64,000 nucleotides of DNA from Symbiodinium natans (taxonomy: Eukaryota > Sar > Dinophyceae > Suessiales > Symbiodiniaceae), in NCBI GenBank assembly GCA_905221605.1, contig CAJNDS010000256.1:55077-119076 (forward strand). Reading direction: 5' to 3'. The position numbers and the translations under genes are program-made. This document shows, one piece after another, positions 1 to 11,400 of the stretch. The notes under the pieces were generated by a model. The model searched no databases and was not told the origin of the DNA. It saw only the letters and a program-made list of their open reading frames with translations. Numbering within the stretch: position 1 is the first letter of the stretch; every line of letters begins with the position of its first letter.

Positions 1-137
1 AGCAGTAGCAGTAGGTGTTGTTGTTGTTGCACGGAGCCGGGGGAGTGCCACGCTTGTTTCTTCCACAGGGCTTCTCGTGATGGCCGTTCCAAGCAGACGA
101 CTAAGCTGCGGGGTGAATGCCCAAAAGTGCTGTAAAA

Positions 138-326
138 TGAAGGAGAAGGAGAGAAGGAGAGGAGGAGAGGAGGAGAGAAGGAGAGAAGGAGAGGAGGAGA
201 GGAGGAGAGGAGGAGAGAAGGAGAGAAGGAGAGAAGGAGAGAAGGAGAGAAGGAGAGAAGGAGAGAAGGAGAGGAGGAGAGAAGGAGAGAAGGAGAGAAG
301 GAGAGGAGGGGAGAAGGAGAGGAGGG
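138..326. repeat. Purine-strand GGAGA/GAAGGAGA microsatellite
   Basis: A run of GGAGAGAAGGAGAGGA-type units covers about 190 bases with all purines on the + strand. The Arg/Glu/Gly-rich frame that crosses it is a product of the repeat, not a gene. The first 40 bases of the window also hold short AGCAGT and GTT repeats. Confidence 0.95.
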
Positions 327-366
327 GGTTAGGGGGTTAGGGGGTTAGGGGGTTAGGGGGTTAGGG
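325..366. repeat. Interstitial TTAGGGGG telomere-like repeat
   Basis: Five consecutive GGGGGTTA units. They resemble, but are not, the TTTAGGG telomeric unit usual in dinoflagellates and plants. They follow directly on the purine tract and have clear G-quadruplex potential on the + strand. Two CCCTAAA-like pieces also occur at about 913-944. Confidence 0.85.
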
Positions 367-1290
367 AGAGACGGCAAATACGAGGGTAGGGTCGCTGTTT
401 CTCAGGCGGCGAGCTGGAAGCTCCAACTTGGAGGCGCCCCCCGCGCAGCAAAACAGGAGAAGAGATTACGCCGCCCTCTGCCAGAACAGAAGAGATAGAT
501 TACGCGGGAACAAAAGAGAAGAGAGAAGAGTCAAATTGGATGTCTAGTCACATGTCTTGCTGTTACTCCGCTTCTCAGAGGAACTTAAATAGAGGGGTGT
601 TGTGGGGGGGAATTGGTCAGTTTTGAGGTGTGCTTTTTTTGGTCGTGTTCAGGAGGTGGAGCAGAGTCTGAGAAAGGCTTTCTCAAGGAGCGAGGTATCC
701 ATCACTGAGACACCACGATCATCCGGCAGAATGCTGAGTTGCCCAGCGGCTCCTTGCCGTGCCCTGGTTCCCTCTTGGGGGTGGGGCCATCAATGTTCCC
801 TGAACCTTCCCTCTACGGGGCGATGGTGAAATGGTGAATTGATGAAGTGGCCATACCCTATGGGGGAAAATGAATGGTGAAACGGTGAAACGGTGAAATG
901 AACCCTAGACCGCAAACCCTAAACTCCCCCCAAACCCTAAACTTTCGGGGGAGGAGGACGCTGTGGGAACCCATTTTTCTGATAGTTTTTTGAGGACATT
1001 CTTGTGAGCTATACATGTAGTGAGCCTCATGCCTTCGCACCACCAATTCACCACCACGGGCCTTCCCCGCAACAGGGCTGAATGGAAGCCTACAAACTTT
1101 ATCTCGCCTGTAGTCGCTACAGAGGTGTGTATATACAAGTGTGAAAAACCGTAGAACTTTTGCAGAAGTGCAGAAATATAGGGGGTTCTAAAGAACGAAC
1201 TTAACACACCAACCCGAGCGTCACGTTACAACCCCAAACCCCGAACTCCAACCTGCCAACCCAAAACCCTACCCAACAGAAAAAGCGATT
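367..1290. other. Non-coding stretch with one copy of dispersed repeat A
   Basis: No coding signal is recognised. The piece at 1088-1185 (ACTTTATCTCG, then TGTGTATATACAAGTGTGAAAAACC, then TAGAACTTTTGCAGAAGTGC) recurs with changes at 5056-5153, so it is a dispersed repeat, here called repeat A. In both places it lies within 1 kb of an AT-rich virus-like coding remnant. Confidence 0.6.
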
Positions 1291-1299
1291 ATATAGCAC

Positions 1300-1824
1300 A
1301 TGGTAGAACCGGAATATGATTCCATAATGGACTATTTAAAAAGTAATCGCATAGGCAACATAAAAATACGCGCGAGCAAACAACTCGACAAGGTTGTTAT
1401 AGATGAAAAGGCATACACATATGGCAAAGAAAACCCGCTTTCAAATACATTAAAGAAGAAACTCAAGTCAGTATCCAAAACGCAGGGTTTTCAAAAGAAC
1501 TTATATATCAACGACGGCAACGAAGGGCATAGCAATGAGAAAGGCATTGAAGAAATATGTTACTAGTAAAACGCAAAGGTTGCAGATGTAACACATGCTT
1601 TCAAGCTATATGCCAAATCAAATTCAATAAGATTATACTCACAGGTTACAAGGGTTTATCGCACTTCAAATATCAGGAAGGAAGACTCAAAGAGCTTCTA
1701 GGTAGAAACAACAATATGAACATTAGAATTGATGTTGATGCTTCCTCTAAACATCCAGAACAAAATACCAAGCAGAATTGATACAATCAAAAACCCCGAC
1801 GAATTTAAAACAGTATTGATAATT
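1300..1824 (+). pseudogene. AT-rich virus-like coding remnant, unidentified
   Basis: I do not recognise the protein. Open frames run 1300-1566 (88 codons, Lys/Asn/Ile-rich, starting MVEPEYDSIMDYLKS) and then continue in other frames to about 1824. Pieces such as NPDEFKTVLIIVN near 1795 look protein-like, so this appears to be one frameshifted gene. Base composition is much more AT-rich than the surroundings, as is the polymerase remnant at 4233-4795, and both end at the same downstream repeat (repeat B). The parallel suggests another gene of the same Polinton-like or viral element, but that is inference from context only. No start or stop can be fixed. Confidence 0.4.
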
Positions 1825-2112
1825 GTAAACGCTTGCGCGTGCGCCTCGGCAGCCGGCCGGCGGAAAGGGCCTCAAAAAAGGGGAGGGGGGGCGTCCAGGC
1901 AAGGGTTCCGGAAATCCCAAACAGGCAGCTCCAGAAAGGGGTCCCAGGCACCTTGCAGAACCGGGAGGGAACGTCCGGGGGAGGGACAGCCAAATTCACG
2001 CCCCCTTTCTAGCTAGAACCCGACAGGTGGGACCGCCCACGGCAGCGGTTAGGGGGAAGGAGATCGGATCCGTGTCTGCGTGTTCCAATCGCTTCTCGGC
2101 AGGAAGCCGAGG
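1825..2112. repeat. Repeat B, copy 1, flanking the AT-rich remnant
   Basis: It starts with GTAAACGCTTGCGCG and ends with a ~67-base block at 2046-2112 (GGTTAGGGGGAAGGAG, then GGATCCGTGTCTGC, then TTCTCGGCAGGAAGCCGAGG). The same head and tail occur at 4802-4959. The middle differs in length between the copies. Just downstream, CCTCTTTAAAGTCAA is directly repeated at about 2168 and 2224. Confidence 0.7.
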
Positions 2113-2995
2113 TGAGCGAATATGGCATTAGACAAAAATTAATGTTGGGCCCTGTTTAGTAGGGGCCTCCTCTTTAAAGTCAATTTGGCCGAATTATTCA
2201 GGACACCCTGACTGTTTGCGGGTCCCTCTTTAAAGTCAAACGGTTTCTGAAATCCGGCATTTTTTTGAGGATTTGGGGCTTGTTTTAAACTAAGTTGAAA
2301 CATTCAATCCTCAAAACCAAACAAATCCAAAACCCCCGGCTCTGCAAAGCTCAGTTTTCTTTTCAACCTGGGTGTCTCAAGCTTTTGAAAAAGAGGGCCC
2401 GTGCTGCCTCAGGCTGCAAGTTGACGACTGAGTTATCCCTAACCCCTAACTGTTGGACTGCTGGATGTCGAGGTCACCACGGCATGGACCTGGACCATCA
2501 CAGAGCCCTTCGCCACGACATCAACCCTGCCTTCCTACTTGGATGTGCAAGGCTTTGGAGAAGGGACCTACTCTGAGCTCTCATCTGACTCGCCGATTGT
2601 GGAGATATGGCGCAAAGGGGAACAGGATGCAAAGGGTCGCAATCCTTCTGAGCCGGACACGGAGGATGAGTACGAGTGTGCTGGCAAGGACCACTTGAAG
2701 AAGCGTGAGGAGGCGACCAGGGCACAGCAACGATTGCCACGACAGTTTGATACATCTCTCTCAAGAAGATCGCTCCCGCAGCAGCTTCATCCTCGACTAC
2801 ACCGACGCCAGCCATCGACCTGAAGAGCATTCCGACGAAGGTAACCCACGCGACAGCCGGTCAGATTGATGAGGCGGAGATCAAACGAAGGGAAAGTGTC
2901 AAGCTCCAAGTCAGGAAGAAGATCATCGTCAAGCGCAAGGCTAAACCGCATCAGCCTGCAAAGCCAGGGCTCTTCTCGACTCTGGTGAACTCATC

Positions 2996-3751
2996 GTGGT
3001 GCCGGACAGTCCATCCAAAGCCAGCAAGACAAAGAAGCGGAAGCAGAAAGCAGTAACAAGCTCCGCTACCAAGGCATCCACAGCTGCCGCTCCTAGGCCC
3101 GCGGAGCCTGCAACATCCTCGACCGGTCCCTCCGCAACTTTCGTCGAACAGCTCAGAACAGTTGCTGATAAGGCTAGCGGGGTCACGTGCTGTGGCAAAG
3201 AGGTCCGTCTGCTGGAACAAGGCGGTGAGAGGTACATTTCTCTCTCTCTCAGGATGGGTTCATTGATGGACGGTTGGAAGAAATGGAGATCGCCAAAGAA
3301 CGCAGGCGAGTTCCAGAACAGTACGCCACAGAAGAGGAGCGGGGAATTATCACTCCATGGGAGCCTTCAATGGCTTGCTACTTTGAACAAAGCTGCGAAA
3401 GAAGCAGAGCAGCACAGGATGCAGGTTGTCTTCAAAAATCTAGTTCGGGACTCCCAATTAATTGTGTACACCGATACCGGTGTTGGGGTTGAAACTACCG
3501 AACGAGAAACCGATGACATTCTGCAGTCGTCTCTTGACAAACGGCTCGTTTACTCGCAGAAGGGTGCTGTCGTCGGATTCGTTGAACGAGGGTCGACGGA
3601 AGTCAGGAGCGAGCACACACACCTGAGCATAGTTGACTGGAGCAGCAGTACCAACAAGCGAGTGATTTTCCGTGAAGAAGCTGTCAAGCGCGGAAGGCGT
3701 TCAGATCAACAAGATAGTGATAGCAGTGTGAAAGTGCAGTGTTGTGCTTGA
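2996..3751 (+). pseudogene. Copia-type RNase H / RT C-terminal remnant
   Basis: The frame is 251 codons, but only its last two thirds resemble a known domain. From about 3355, the order GSLQWLA, then NKAAKEAEQH, then VVFKNL, then IVYTDTGVG (3461-3487), then SQKGAVVGF, then SIVDWSSSTNKRV matches the connection and RNase H region of Ty1/copia polyproteins. The TD would be the first catalytic Asp. The usual glutamate block after the NKRV segment is replaced by unrelated sequence, so the domain is probably dead. The Lys/Ser/Ala-rich start may be inter-domain linker. A related frame upstream (about 2770-2990) probably belongs to the same decayed element. No RT palm was found nearby. Confidence 0.6.
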
Positions 3752-4232
3752 TCTGATTGACCTTCCAATGTTTCTACCTTTTGTTCTTGATGCGAGATAG
3801 AGCGGCATTTTTCCCATGGCTGGTAGCGCCGCTTTCCGCATTACAATCCGCATTCTCATCAAGGATTATAACAGGTTAATGTTAACGCTACGCGACCCGC
3901 CTCGGCCCAGCGCAGCGAGCGGACGGTTCGCCAGGACCAGAGGCAGTTGAAGCCCGCCCCCCCTTTTCCCCCTCGGCCCCCTAGGCCCCCTACCCCCCCC
4001 CCCCTTCCCAAAGCCAGTATAGTCGTGAACTGCCTGAACGCCTATGTGACCCTGTGCAGCTGCGGATGCCGCGAGCATGCGCCCGGCAACCTATACGCCT
4101 TCGGCCCGAGGCCTCGGCGGATTGGTAGACGATTGTGTCACTGTATGTATTGCAGCATGGTTTAACAAAGAAACCCTACCTAACAGCCACTTAATAAAAA
4201 GGCTGTATGGCACACGAAATTCAACAAACAGT
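3752..4232. other. Non-coding, C-rich stretch
   Basis: No gene seen. Pyrimidine-rich runs at about 3955-4010 (CCCCCC with short interruptions). ACCCTACCTAACAG near 4172 resembles ACCCTACCCAACAG near 1267, which precedes the other AT-rich remnant. Confidence 0.5.
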
Positions 4233-4795
4233 AATGCCGAAGGAGGATGCACAAATGAGCTTCCAGCAGCATTACAAGAAAATTAAGTGCCCTTATGTTG
4301 TTTATGGTGACTTTGAATGTTTAACAACGCCATCAATCAACTGATGGAATTAAGGGCACTTACGTGCACGAAAGAGAACCTAAGTGTCCGAAGGGGACTT
4401 ACGTGAACGAAAGTGAACCTAAGTGTCCGAAGGGGACTTGCGTGAACGAAAGTAAACCTACGTCTTTAAAGGGGACTTGCCAACATCATACACCGTGCAA
4501 TCTTATGTTAAATGTTGTTACTCGTTTAACAAACGAAGCAACACCTTTTTTATACACAGGTGAAGATTGTTTGGATAGCTTTTGATCTACCATTAAAAAA
4601 GTGCAAACAGAGATTCTGGACACGATGAAGGAAAACAAAGATTGATTGGACAGAGAAGCAATGGGAACAACATACACAAGAAACACATTGCTTCATACGC
4701 GGGGGAAAGTTCAACCCGAAAGACACCGCAAAAGCAACAGTCGCGACCATTGCCACCTTACAGGACAATATAGAGGTGCCGCACAGAACAAGTGT
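4233..4795 (+). pseudogene. Protein-primed DNA polymerase B remnant (Polinton/Maverick-type)
   Basis: Pieces of a family-B, protein-primed DNA polymerase lie in order on + but in several frames. First comes MPKEDAQM then CPYVVYGDFECL (4233-4322); the YxDFE block is the ExoI motif of this polymerase group. A 39-base minisatellite follows, then HHTPCNLMLNVV and PFLYTGEDC (4483-4575). A stretch near 4610-4700 reads, after a shift, like the region before the zinc-binding block. Last is RDHCHLTG plus YRGAA (4742-4780), a Cys/His segment typical of Polinton and related virus polymerases. The C-terminal palm and TPR motifs are absent: the remnant stops at the repeat B junction. It is AT-rich against its surroundings, so probably of viral or Polinton origin. 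Dead gene; the family call is from motif order only. Confidence 0.7.
4358..4474 (+). repeat. 39-bp minisatellite, three units, inside the PolB remnant
   Basis: Units start at 4358, 4397 and 4436 with period exactly 39, and a partial fourth starts at 4475. Because 39 is a multiple of 3, each unit encodes 13 residues of the type VNESEPKCPKGT, in the same frame as the polymerase segment that follows. Confidence 0.9.
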
Positions 4796-4801
4796 TTTTT
4801 T

Positions 4802-4959
4802 GTAACGCTTGCGCGCGCCCACAGGAAGGGGCTTCCAAAAAGAGGGGATGGGGGTCCCAGCGTCACAAAGTTTGGCATGGGGGGAAGGGTTGGGTTAGGG
4901 GGAAGGAGGCCGGATCCGTGTCTGCTTGTTCCAAACGCTTCTCGGCAGGAAGCCGAGGC
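4802..4959. repeat. Repeat B, copy 2
   Basis: Head TGTAACGCTTGCGCGCG and tail GGTTAGGGGGAAGGAG to AGCCGAGG (4892-4959) match copy 1 at 1825-2112. It immediately follows the polymerase B remnant, just as copy 1 follows the unidentified AT-rich remnant. Confidence 0.7.
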
Positions 4960-5055
4960 GAATTTAGTTTTTCAAGTACTTCAAATTCCGAGTGTTTTCT
5001 CATAACCTTGAAAATTGGATGCTCACTTAAAACATGGAGGAGGTTTATAAACTAG

Positions 5056-5240
5056 TCTGTGGTTTGTAAACTGTATCTCGTTGCAGGTGTGTAAACAAGT
5101 ATAAAACACCATAGAACTTTTGCAGAAATGCAGAAATGTAGGGGTGGGGGGATACTATGGCGAGGTGGTGTATATACATATGCATACATATATATATGTA
5201 TTTATATATATAATACATAAATATATACATGTGTGCATAA
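5056..5240. repeat. Repeat A copy 2 with G-run and TA-rich tail
   Basis: 5056-5153 matches 1088-1185 (TAGAACTTTTGCAGAAATGC block). It is followed by GGGGTGGGGGG and then a ~75-base run of TATATA/CATACA simple sequence. The same join of a G/C run with TA repeats occurs at 11335-11400 and 13217-13290. Confidence 0.7.
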
Positions 5241-5390
5241 ACACATAAAATACAAATATGCGGGGTGACGTGAAAAAGCAAGCGAAAGACGTTGCTGTTC
5301 ACAGGCCAAAGTGGCGATCAAAGCCCAAGGCCGCTCTGCGAGGAGGACGGCTCTCTTTTAGGGGGGGGAGAGGGCGGGGAGGGCAGGGAG

Positions 5391-5487
5391 GGGAAGCTAC
5401 GGGAAGCTACGGGAAGCTATGGGAAGCTACGGGAAGCTACGGGAAGCTACGGGAAGCTACGGGAAGCTACGGGAAGCTACGGGAAGC
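5391..5487. repeat. 10-bp tandem repeat GGGAAGCTAC
   Basis: About ten units with one T-for-C change. It is preceded by a G/A-rich patch. Frames across it encode a repeated (E)ATGSYGKLR pattern and are not believed to be genes. Confidence 0.95.
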
Positions 5488-5743
5488 TTGAGCTGCTTGC
5501 GCTAGAATAGGCTGTGTGCTCGAGGAGCGCGGTGGTCCTGCAAGCCTCTGAGATGGAGAAGCTCAAGAACAAGGATGCGCCAAGTTCATCAAAAGCGAAG
5601 GAGAGTCAGCAGTAGGAACGGACGTGCTCAGACCACCCCCCAGAGGTGTGGTGGCACTGGAGGGCCTCGAGCTGGCCGTTTCTGGATCCCGGTGCCCGGC
5701 CGCGACAGTGACCGGGGCCTCAGCACGCGCGAAGCAGTTTCGC

Positions 5744-5782
<39 letters not shown>

Positions 5783-6880
5783 ACAGTTCAAGCACAGTTC
5801 AAGTGTGGTGCTCCGTTCGGCGGGCGCGCTGCGTGCTGGGAGGCTTTCTAGTCGGTGGGCGCGGGGGAAAAAAAGCTGCTGTCAGACTTCTGGTAGGGCC
5901 GCGCATCATCGCGATATCGCAGTCGGGACATTGGAAGGGGATTTGAGAGGCTTTGTTTTGAAACAGGGGGAAAAGCCATACGAACAGGCAGAGCTGTGAT
6001 ATTTTGCCCTTCGGGCCCAGATGTAGGGGGCTGAACGGGTGGGACTAGGAGCCGTCGCATACATCACGTAAGGGTATGGGGTTGGAGCCAAACATAGGCC
6101 AGTACGCTCTGGTGTGGTCCTCGGAACTGTGGTCACTTTTGGAGAGTTGCCCACACAGTGTTCCCGTCCGCTGCGCCCCGCCACACCCAGACACGAAAAC
6201 TGCACGCGCCGCATACATCGCGCCACAGACATCACGTCGCAGACCATCGTATCCACACCACAGGCAGCGTTTGGCGTTTGCTTCCATGGTTGTGGAGTGC
6301 ACAGGCCACAAGGGCTTGGGATAAGGCTGCGGCCAAGGTGCTGTGGGAGATCGCACGTGCGGTCGCTGCCCGCGAGGGTTCATGGTGAGCTCCTGCACGA
6401 GCTCAGCCGCGGCGGCCACAGCCGGCCTGCTTGACTCGGCCTGATCATCTCCCCTCCCTCTTCGGCCTGCGCTTGGGTCAGTCAGCCTGCCTTGTCTGCG
6501 CCTGCCTTGTCTGCACCGCCTCCGCTTGGGTGCCTCAAGCTTTCATGCATTCTGCCTTTCTCGGCCTTCGCTTGGGTTAGTCAAGCCGCCCTGCCTTCAC
6601 CGCCCCCGCTTGGGTGCGTCAAGCCTTGCAGCCTTCTGCTCCCTTCGTTTGCTTGGCTCTCACGCAGTTTGAGCATCGAGAGGGACCGTGAGAGTGGGGG
6701 GTGCTTGGAGGGTTTTGGCTTTACAGGTTTTGTGCCGCCCTCAACGCAGTGGTAGGCTTGTTCCGCGCCACCCTCAGAAGCAGTGGATGGCTCGTTCTGG
6801 CAATTGTGCTCCCTTTTCCCTTTTTGCATTTTCTGGCTGCAGACGTATGCAAGCCTCCTTGATGGCCAGGGGGGGTAGGG
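5488..6880. other. No recognisable gene; GA microsatellite
   Basis: Contains a (GA)n run at about 5747-5780 and a C/T-rich patch with loose ~60-base repeats (GCCTTCGCTTGGGT-like pieces) at about 6440-6660. I see no domain in any frame. Confidence 0.6.
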
Positions 6881-7300
6881 GTGGGGGCGGTAAGGGTGGT
6901 GAGAGCGGTGAGAGTGGGGAAGGGCGGGTTACTGGAGCGTGAGAGCGGGAAGGGCGGGCAGGCACTGGAGCCCTTTAAACACTTGGGTAGGGCACAGGCT
7001 GCACTGGTTGGGGTGACAAAAACGGGGGTAGGAGAGCGGTGGGCAGGCACTAGGCTGCACTGGTTGGGAAGGGGGTGGACTGGGCTGACTGGAGCCTTGG
7101 GTAGGGCTGCACTGGTTGGAGGGGTGGCGGTTAAAGTGAGAGCGGTGAGAGCGGGCAGGCACTGGAGCCCCTTAAAAACACTTGGGTAGGGCACAGGCTG
7201 CACTGGTTGGGGAGGCGGTGGACTGGGGTGGGGGGGGTCGGGGGCAGGGGGGGTAGGGGTGGGGGCAGTGAGGGTGGTGAGAGCGGTGAGAGCGAGAAGG
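6881..7300. repeat. Tandem repeat with ~200-bp period
   Basis: GGGCAGGCACTGGAGCCC, then TTAAA, then CACTTGGGTAGGGCACAGGC, then TGCACTGGTTGG occurs at about 6953-7013 and again at 7153-7213. Shorter partial copies lie between them (about 7040-7115). G/A-rich spacers (GAGAGCGGTGAGAG) separate the units. Open frames across it on both strands are repeat products. Confidence 0.85.
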
Positions 7301-10300
7301 GCGCAGGTTTGCTCGTGTAAGCACCACAGGCATATCCCGTAAACACGCCACAGACATCAATCCCATTCCTTTGGGCTTTTGCGTCACTTCAAAACGGGAT
7401 TTATGGTTAACAAGTCCGTTCCTTTGGACCTGCTCAATCACTGTCAACGAATTATGGTTAACAAATTGGACCTTTCAATCACTTGAATAGACATGTATGG
7501 TTAACGTTAAATGTGAGGTGAGACAGATGGAGACGGAGAGAGGGAGAGAGGGAGAGGGAGAGGGAGAGAGGGAGGGAGGAAGAGCGAGAGAGAGAGCGAG
7601 AGACAAACCCGCTTGCAAGCCAGTCTCACCTTGCTCCCGGCTTCCTGAAACTACAAGTCCAGCAACGAACAGTTATTGACAAATCCACAAGATTCGGTGC
7701 CAAAGGCAATTGGACAGCATCTGCCGTCAAAATAGCGACTGTGCTGACTGTACTTTGGTTTGTTTTGGCAATGTGAGATGGACAAGGCCCCGAGTACGTC
7801 CGGTGAGCTCCCTTCCTGCCTAGATGTAAATGGGGATGTCCTCTGGAGGGGACAGCCTGACGGCAACACGCAGGCAACAAAGTCAAACGGCGGAACACGG
7901 CCTGACAGGGTGGAGGACAGGGTGGAGGGTGCCTCCGAAGGCCTTCAGAGGTACGTTGCGCAGAAGTGCAGGCCGCTGCAAGCCGCTGCAAGCCCCATCA
8001 CACGCGCAAAGCCTCTGATCGTCCTTGTGTAAATCCGGACTCACCAACGGTGGTACAACAGCGTACAACAGCGTACAACAGCGTACAAGCACCCTAAGGA
8101 AGGCCTCTTGGCAGGGTCTTGTACAATATGTCTGCAGAGATACCCATTCTACCAAGCAAGGCTTGGCATTGAATCAAAAACATGTCATGCCCTGCGCGAG
8201 ATTCCGTCTTTTCAAGCTGTGACCACCATGAGATATAGATGGTATGGGCATGCGGCATAGGTTATGCGATTTCGTTGGTTTCGTAGGGCTTTGCCTCTGA
8301 AGACACCTTGCTGTTGTACCTCGCAAAGTACGATTGAGCAAACCTTCCAACTGTGGCGCGCAAGTGAGCTTTAGAGAAGTGCACGCCGTGCACTCATCTT
8401 TTCATCTGACCAACTGAGGTTGGGATATGGTAGCTTGCGGCATGCTGTGCATACAGCTCCTTTACTTGTCCGCAACAGAGTGGCTTCTACCATCATGCAT
8501 TGCTGCATTCTGCATTTCAACTCAAGCTCCCAGCCACTTTTGTCTTTGCACAAGGCCCTTCCAGGCAGCCTTCGTGACCAATGCGGATTACCAGGAGATG
8601 CGGTTTCTTGAAAGGGCCTTGTGTACTTTGTGTACTGCCGATTCGGACAGGACTCCGTGTTTTTTGCGCTTAATGGGGCACTACTGGCCATGGACGTTTT
8701 CTGGGTCGCCGATTTGGCAAGCAGCTCAGAGAAGATCGTCGCTTTGTCTGTCTTTTTCTCATCTTCTTCCATTCTGGCTTTGAGCCGCATCCTCAAGGAC
8801 TTCGAGAAAACTGGTGACTACTGTGTGTGTGTATGTGTGTGTATGTTCAGTGAATTCAGTGGCCCTGCAGACTGATCTGACAGAATCTGAGTTCTTGAAC
8901 TTCACCACGGGCTATCGAGATGCCATGCAGGTGCTTTTAGCTTCGTCTTTGCCTGTGCACAAGGCCTAACATTTCGTCGGCAGGTCCTTCACTGTGGGGC
9001 ACGATCGATAGCAGTTCATTACTTGAGGCACAAGTGTGGCACAAGTGCGGCACAAGTGCGCTTGCACGTAGGAGTGTTCTCCTGAACACCTGAAAGCAGT
9101 GCCGAAGGTCGTGGTTCTTGGTGGATCTCTTCGCAACCTTTCCCGCCCTGCTGCCATCCAGTTGCAGATTTTGCCTAAAATTTGACAGCTCCTCACTGCT
9201 CCTTCCTGTGAGCATCTGTGGTCGATTGTAGAGCCAGAGAGTCTCCTTCCTAGAGTCATCTAGAGTCCTCTATTTGAACAGCATGAGAGAGAGGGACGTC
9301 AGAGCAATCTCTCAGGTTGCACTTCTTTGTAATGGACGGCCGAGTCAGGCGGGCTTTCTGACACTCCCAGACATGATCAGCACAGACATTTTTTTTCTGC
9401 AGCGCTTCGGCTGCTTCTCGGGATCTTTGCGTCACAGCTTTTTGCGAAGCTTTCGCCCCAGCCCTATTTCTCGATTTCTCGATTTCTGCGAATCGCAGAG
9501 CCGTCTTCTTTTGTGACCGGCCAGGAGCGACCAAAGCCGCTTGTGGTCCCTCGGCTCAAAAGAGTGAGGAGAGGAGTCTGAAACAGGGAGAAGCCAGAGA
9601 GACACGACAGAGAGAGAGCAGAGAGAGGGAGAAGCGCCAGATCTCTGAGGCCGCTGCGGTGGCTGGGTTTTTCCCCCTTCCTGCGGCTCCCGAGGCGTCT
9701 CCTGGAGTCTCTCTCTCTGTCTCAGACAAACACGTTACAATACGCGCCCCAAAAAAAAAAAAGAGCTCAAAGGATTTGAGAGACAGAGAGACAGAGAGAC
9801 ACCCAGGGCGCTTCGAGCTATCGTGGGACAAAGAGCGGAAAGCTGAGAGGAAGAGAGCTGGAAGCGAAGAGTTGAAAAGAGATCCAGGAGATAAAGGAGA
9901 GGAAAGAGATGGAAAGAGAGAGGGAGGACTTAAAATTGGGGAACGCGCAGAGGGCTTGAACTGAATGCTGGCGCTGACAGATGCAGCGTGGATTCTTACG
10001 GGGCTTGCAGATGCAAGCCGTCCCGTCAACGAGAAAAGCGGTCCTGGCGCTTGGGAGCGGCGTCTCGGATTGCGGCCTCGGATCAGCTACCGAAGCCTTG
10101 AGGTTCGCCACGATGTTGGAATGCTTCTGAATCTTTCCGTGCAATTTGATGTCGGGTGTCGTTTCCACTTCCGATCCTTTCATACGTGGGATACCCATCA
10201 TACATATCTCATGCCGCCTTAAAACTCGACCTACCAGACTTAACTGCCCACGCGCGTGCTCCTTCTCTTTTAACCTTGCTTGGGATATCCTGGTGAATCA

Positions 10301-10490
10301 ATACTACTTCTTGCGGGAGACATCGTATGATCTTATCGCCTTGCCAAGTTGCGATGACAATCCTGTGCAACCCTTCTCGATTGTAGCTCACTCCGTTGCT
10401 TAAGAAAAGTAGTTGCCTACTCCATTTTGAACATGTAAGTAATTCAGCCAATTCATTATTTGTAGCAGAACTGGAGGCAAGTTGTATTTT
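7301..10490. other. No recognisable gene; several simple repeats
   Basis: Holds a GA-rich run (about 7525-7605), a 10-base repeat GTACAACAGC in three to four units (about 8050-8090), a short TG run (8821-8845), and GA/CT-rich patches at 9590-9630 and 9770-9930. A minus-strand frame at 8371-8796 and frames near 9965-10220 are open, but I cannot match them to any family. Confidence 0.5.
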
Positions 10491-10499
10491 CTAAATCAT

Positions 10500-11040
10500 A
10501 TTCTTCGAATGGTCGGGAATGTTGGACGAGAATGAAGGACGACAGCCGGTGTGCCAAATCATCGAAATAATCGTGGGCTTTTGTTTTTGTAATTTGGGGG
10601 CTGGTGAAAAGTTGTTCGTTGAATTTAAATACCCCATTGCTAGGCAGATATTCATTCTCTCAAGTTGAAACGGCCGGGAATATTGGAAGAGTATGAAGGA
10701 CAGCTATTGGGAGAATCGCCACAGTCAGGATCTAGTTTTAATCCAATTGAACCTACAGGGTTGCACACTTACTAATTCGATATTCACCCCGTCAAGTTTA
10801 ACCTTGAACAGCCTGGAATATTTGAAGAGAATGAAGGACAGCTATTGGGTTGTGCCAAATAATCGTGTCATTAGGGGCCAATAGTACTAGTTACTGATAG
10901 TTGAGCTACCACCAACACGGCTTGCAGTTCAAAAGCATGGTGGCGTCTATCAAACGAAACGAATTGACAGGGTTGCGCTGTCTAGTTTGATATTTTTTCC
11001 CCCAAGTTTACCTTCAAATGCTGGCCCGGGGCCCGCCGGC
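10500..11040. repeat. Degenerate tandem repeat, ~140-150 bp units
   Basis: The block GGGAATATTGGAAGAGTATGAAGGACAGCTATTGGG (with changes) occurs near 10518, 10675 and 10812. Each copy is followed at a similar distance by a GGTTGC...TTCGATATT...CCCCAAGTTTA block; a fourth partial unit ends near 11020. The copies have clearly diverged. Confidence 0.75.
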
Positions 11041-11158
11041 GGACGCCTGCCCGGACGAAAAAAAAAACACTCCGCATCACGGAGCTTTCGTTTCTGCCTG
11101 TGGGCATCAACTGGGACAGTGCAGCATTTTTGTTTGCTTGTGCTGAAAAAGATGATTC

Positions 11159-11219
11159 TTTTGGGACAGTACAGCACTTTGCAGGCGTGGGACGGCAAAA
11201 ACGCTGTACCGTCCCAAAA
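11159..11219. repeat. Small inverted repeat (hairpin)
   Basis: TTTTGGGACAGTACAGC is followed about 25 bases later by GCTGTACCGTCCCAAAA, its reverse complement with one mismatch. Weaker relatives flank it (GGGACAGTGCAGC near 11113, GTACTGTTCCAAAA near 11261), so the motif has been duplicated in both orientations. Confidence 0.75.
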
Positions 11220-11334
11220 AACCCATGCTTTCAAGGAGAAAATGCCTCCAACGTGGTGTACTGTTCCAAAAAAGCAACATTGTAAAGGACAAATAGGTAG
11301 GTACACGGGAGACGGTACCATGTACAGATATATA

Positions 11335-11400
11335 CGTATATGCATAATATGTATATATACATATATATATATATATGCAACCCCCCCCCCCCCCCCCCTC
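11335..11400. repeat. TA-rich microsatellite joined to a poly-C run
   Basis: TATACGTATATGC...ATATATATATAT runs into GCAA and then 18-20 consecutive C. On the opposite strand this is a G run next to TA repeats, the same structure as at 5136-5240 and 13217-13290. Confidence 0.85.

Noticed and set aside
2498-2830. Minus-strand 110-codon frame
   Set aside because: It overlaps + strand sequence adjoining the copia RNase H remnant and shows no domain.
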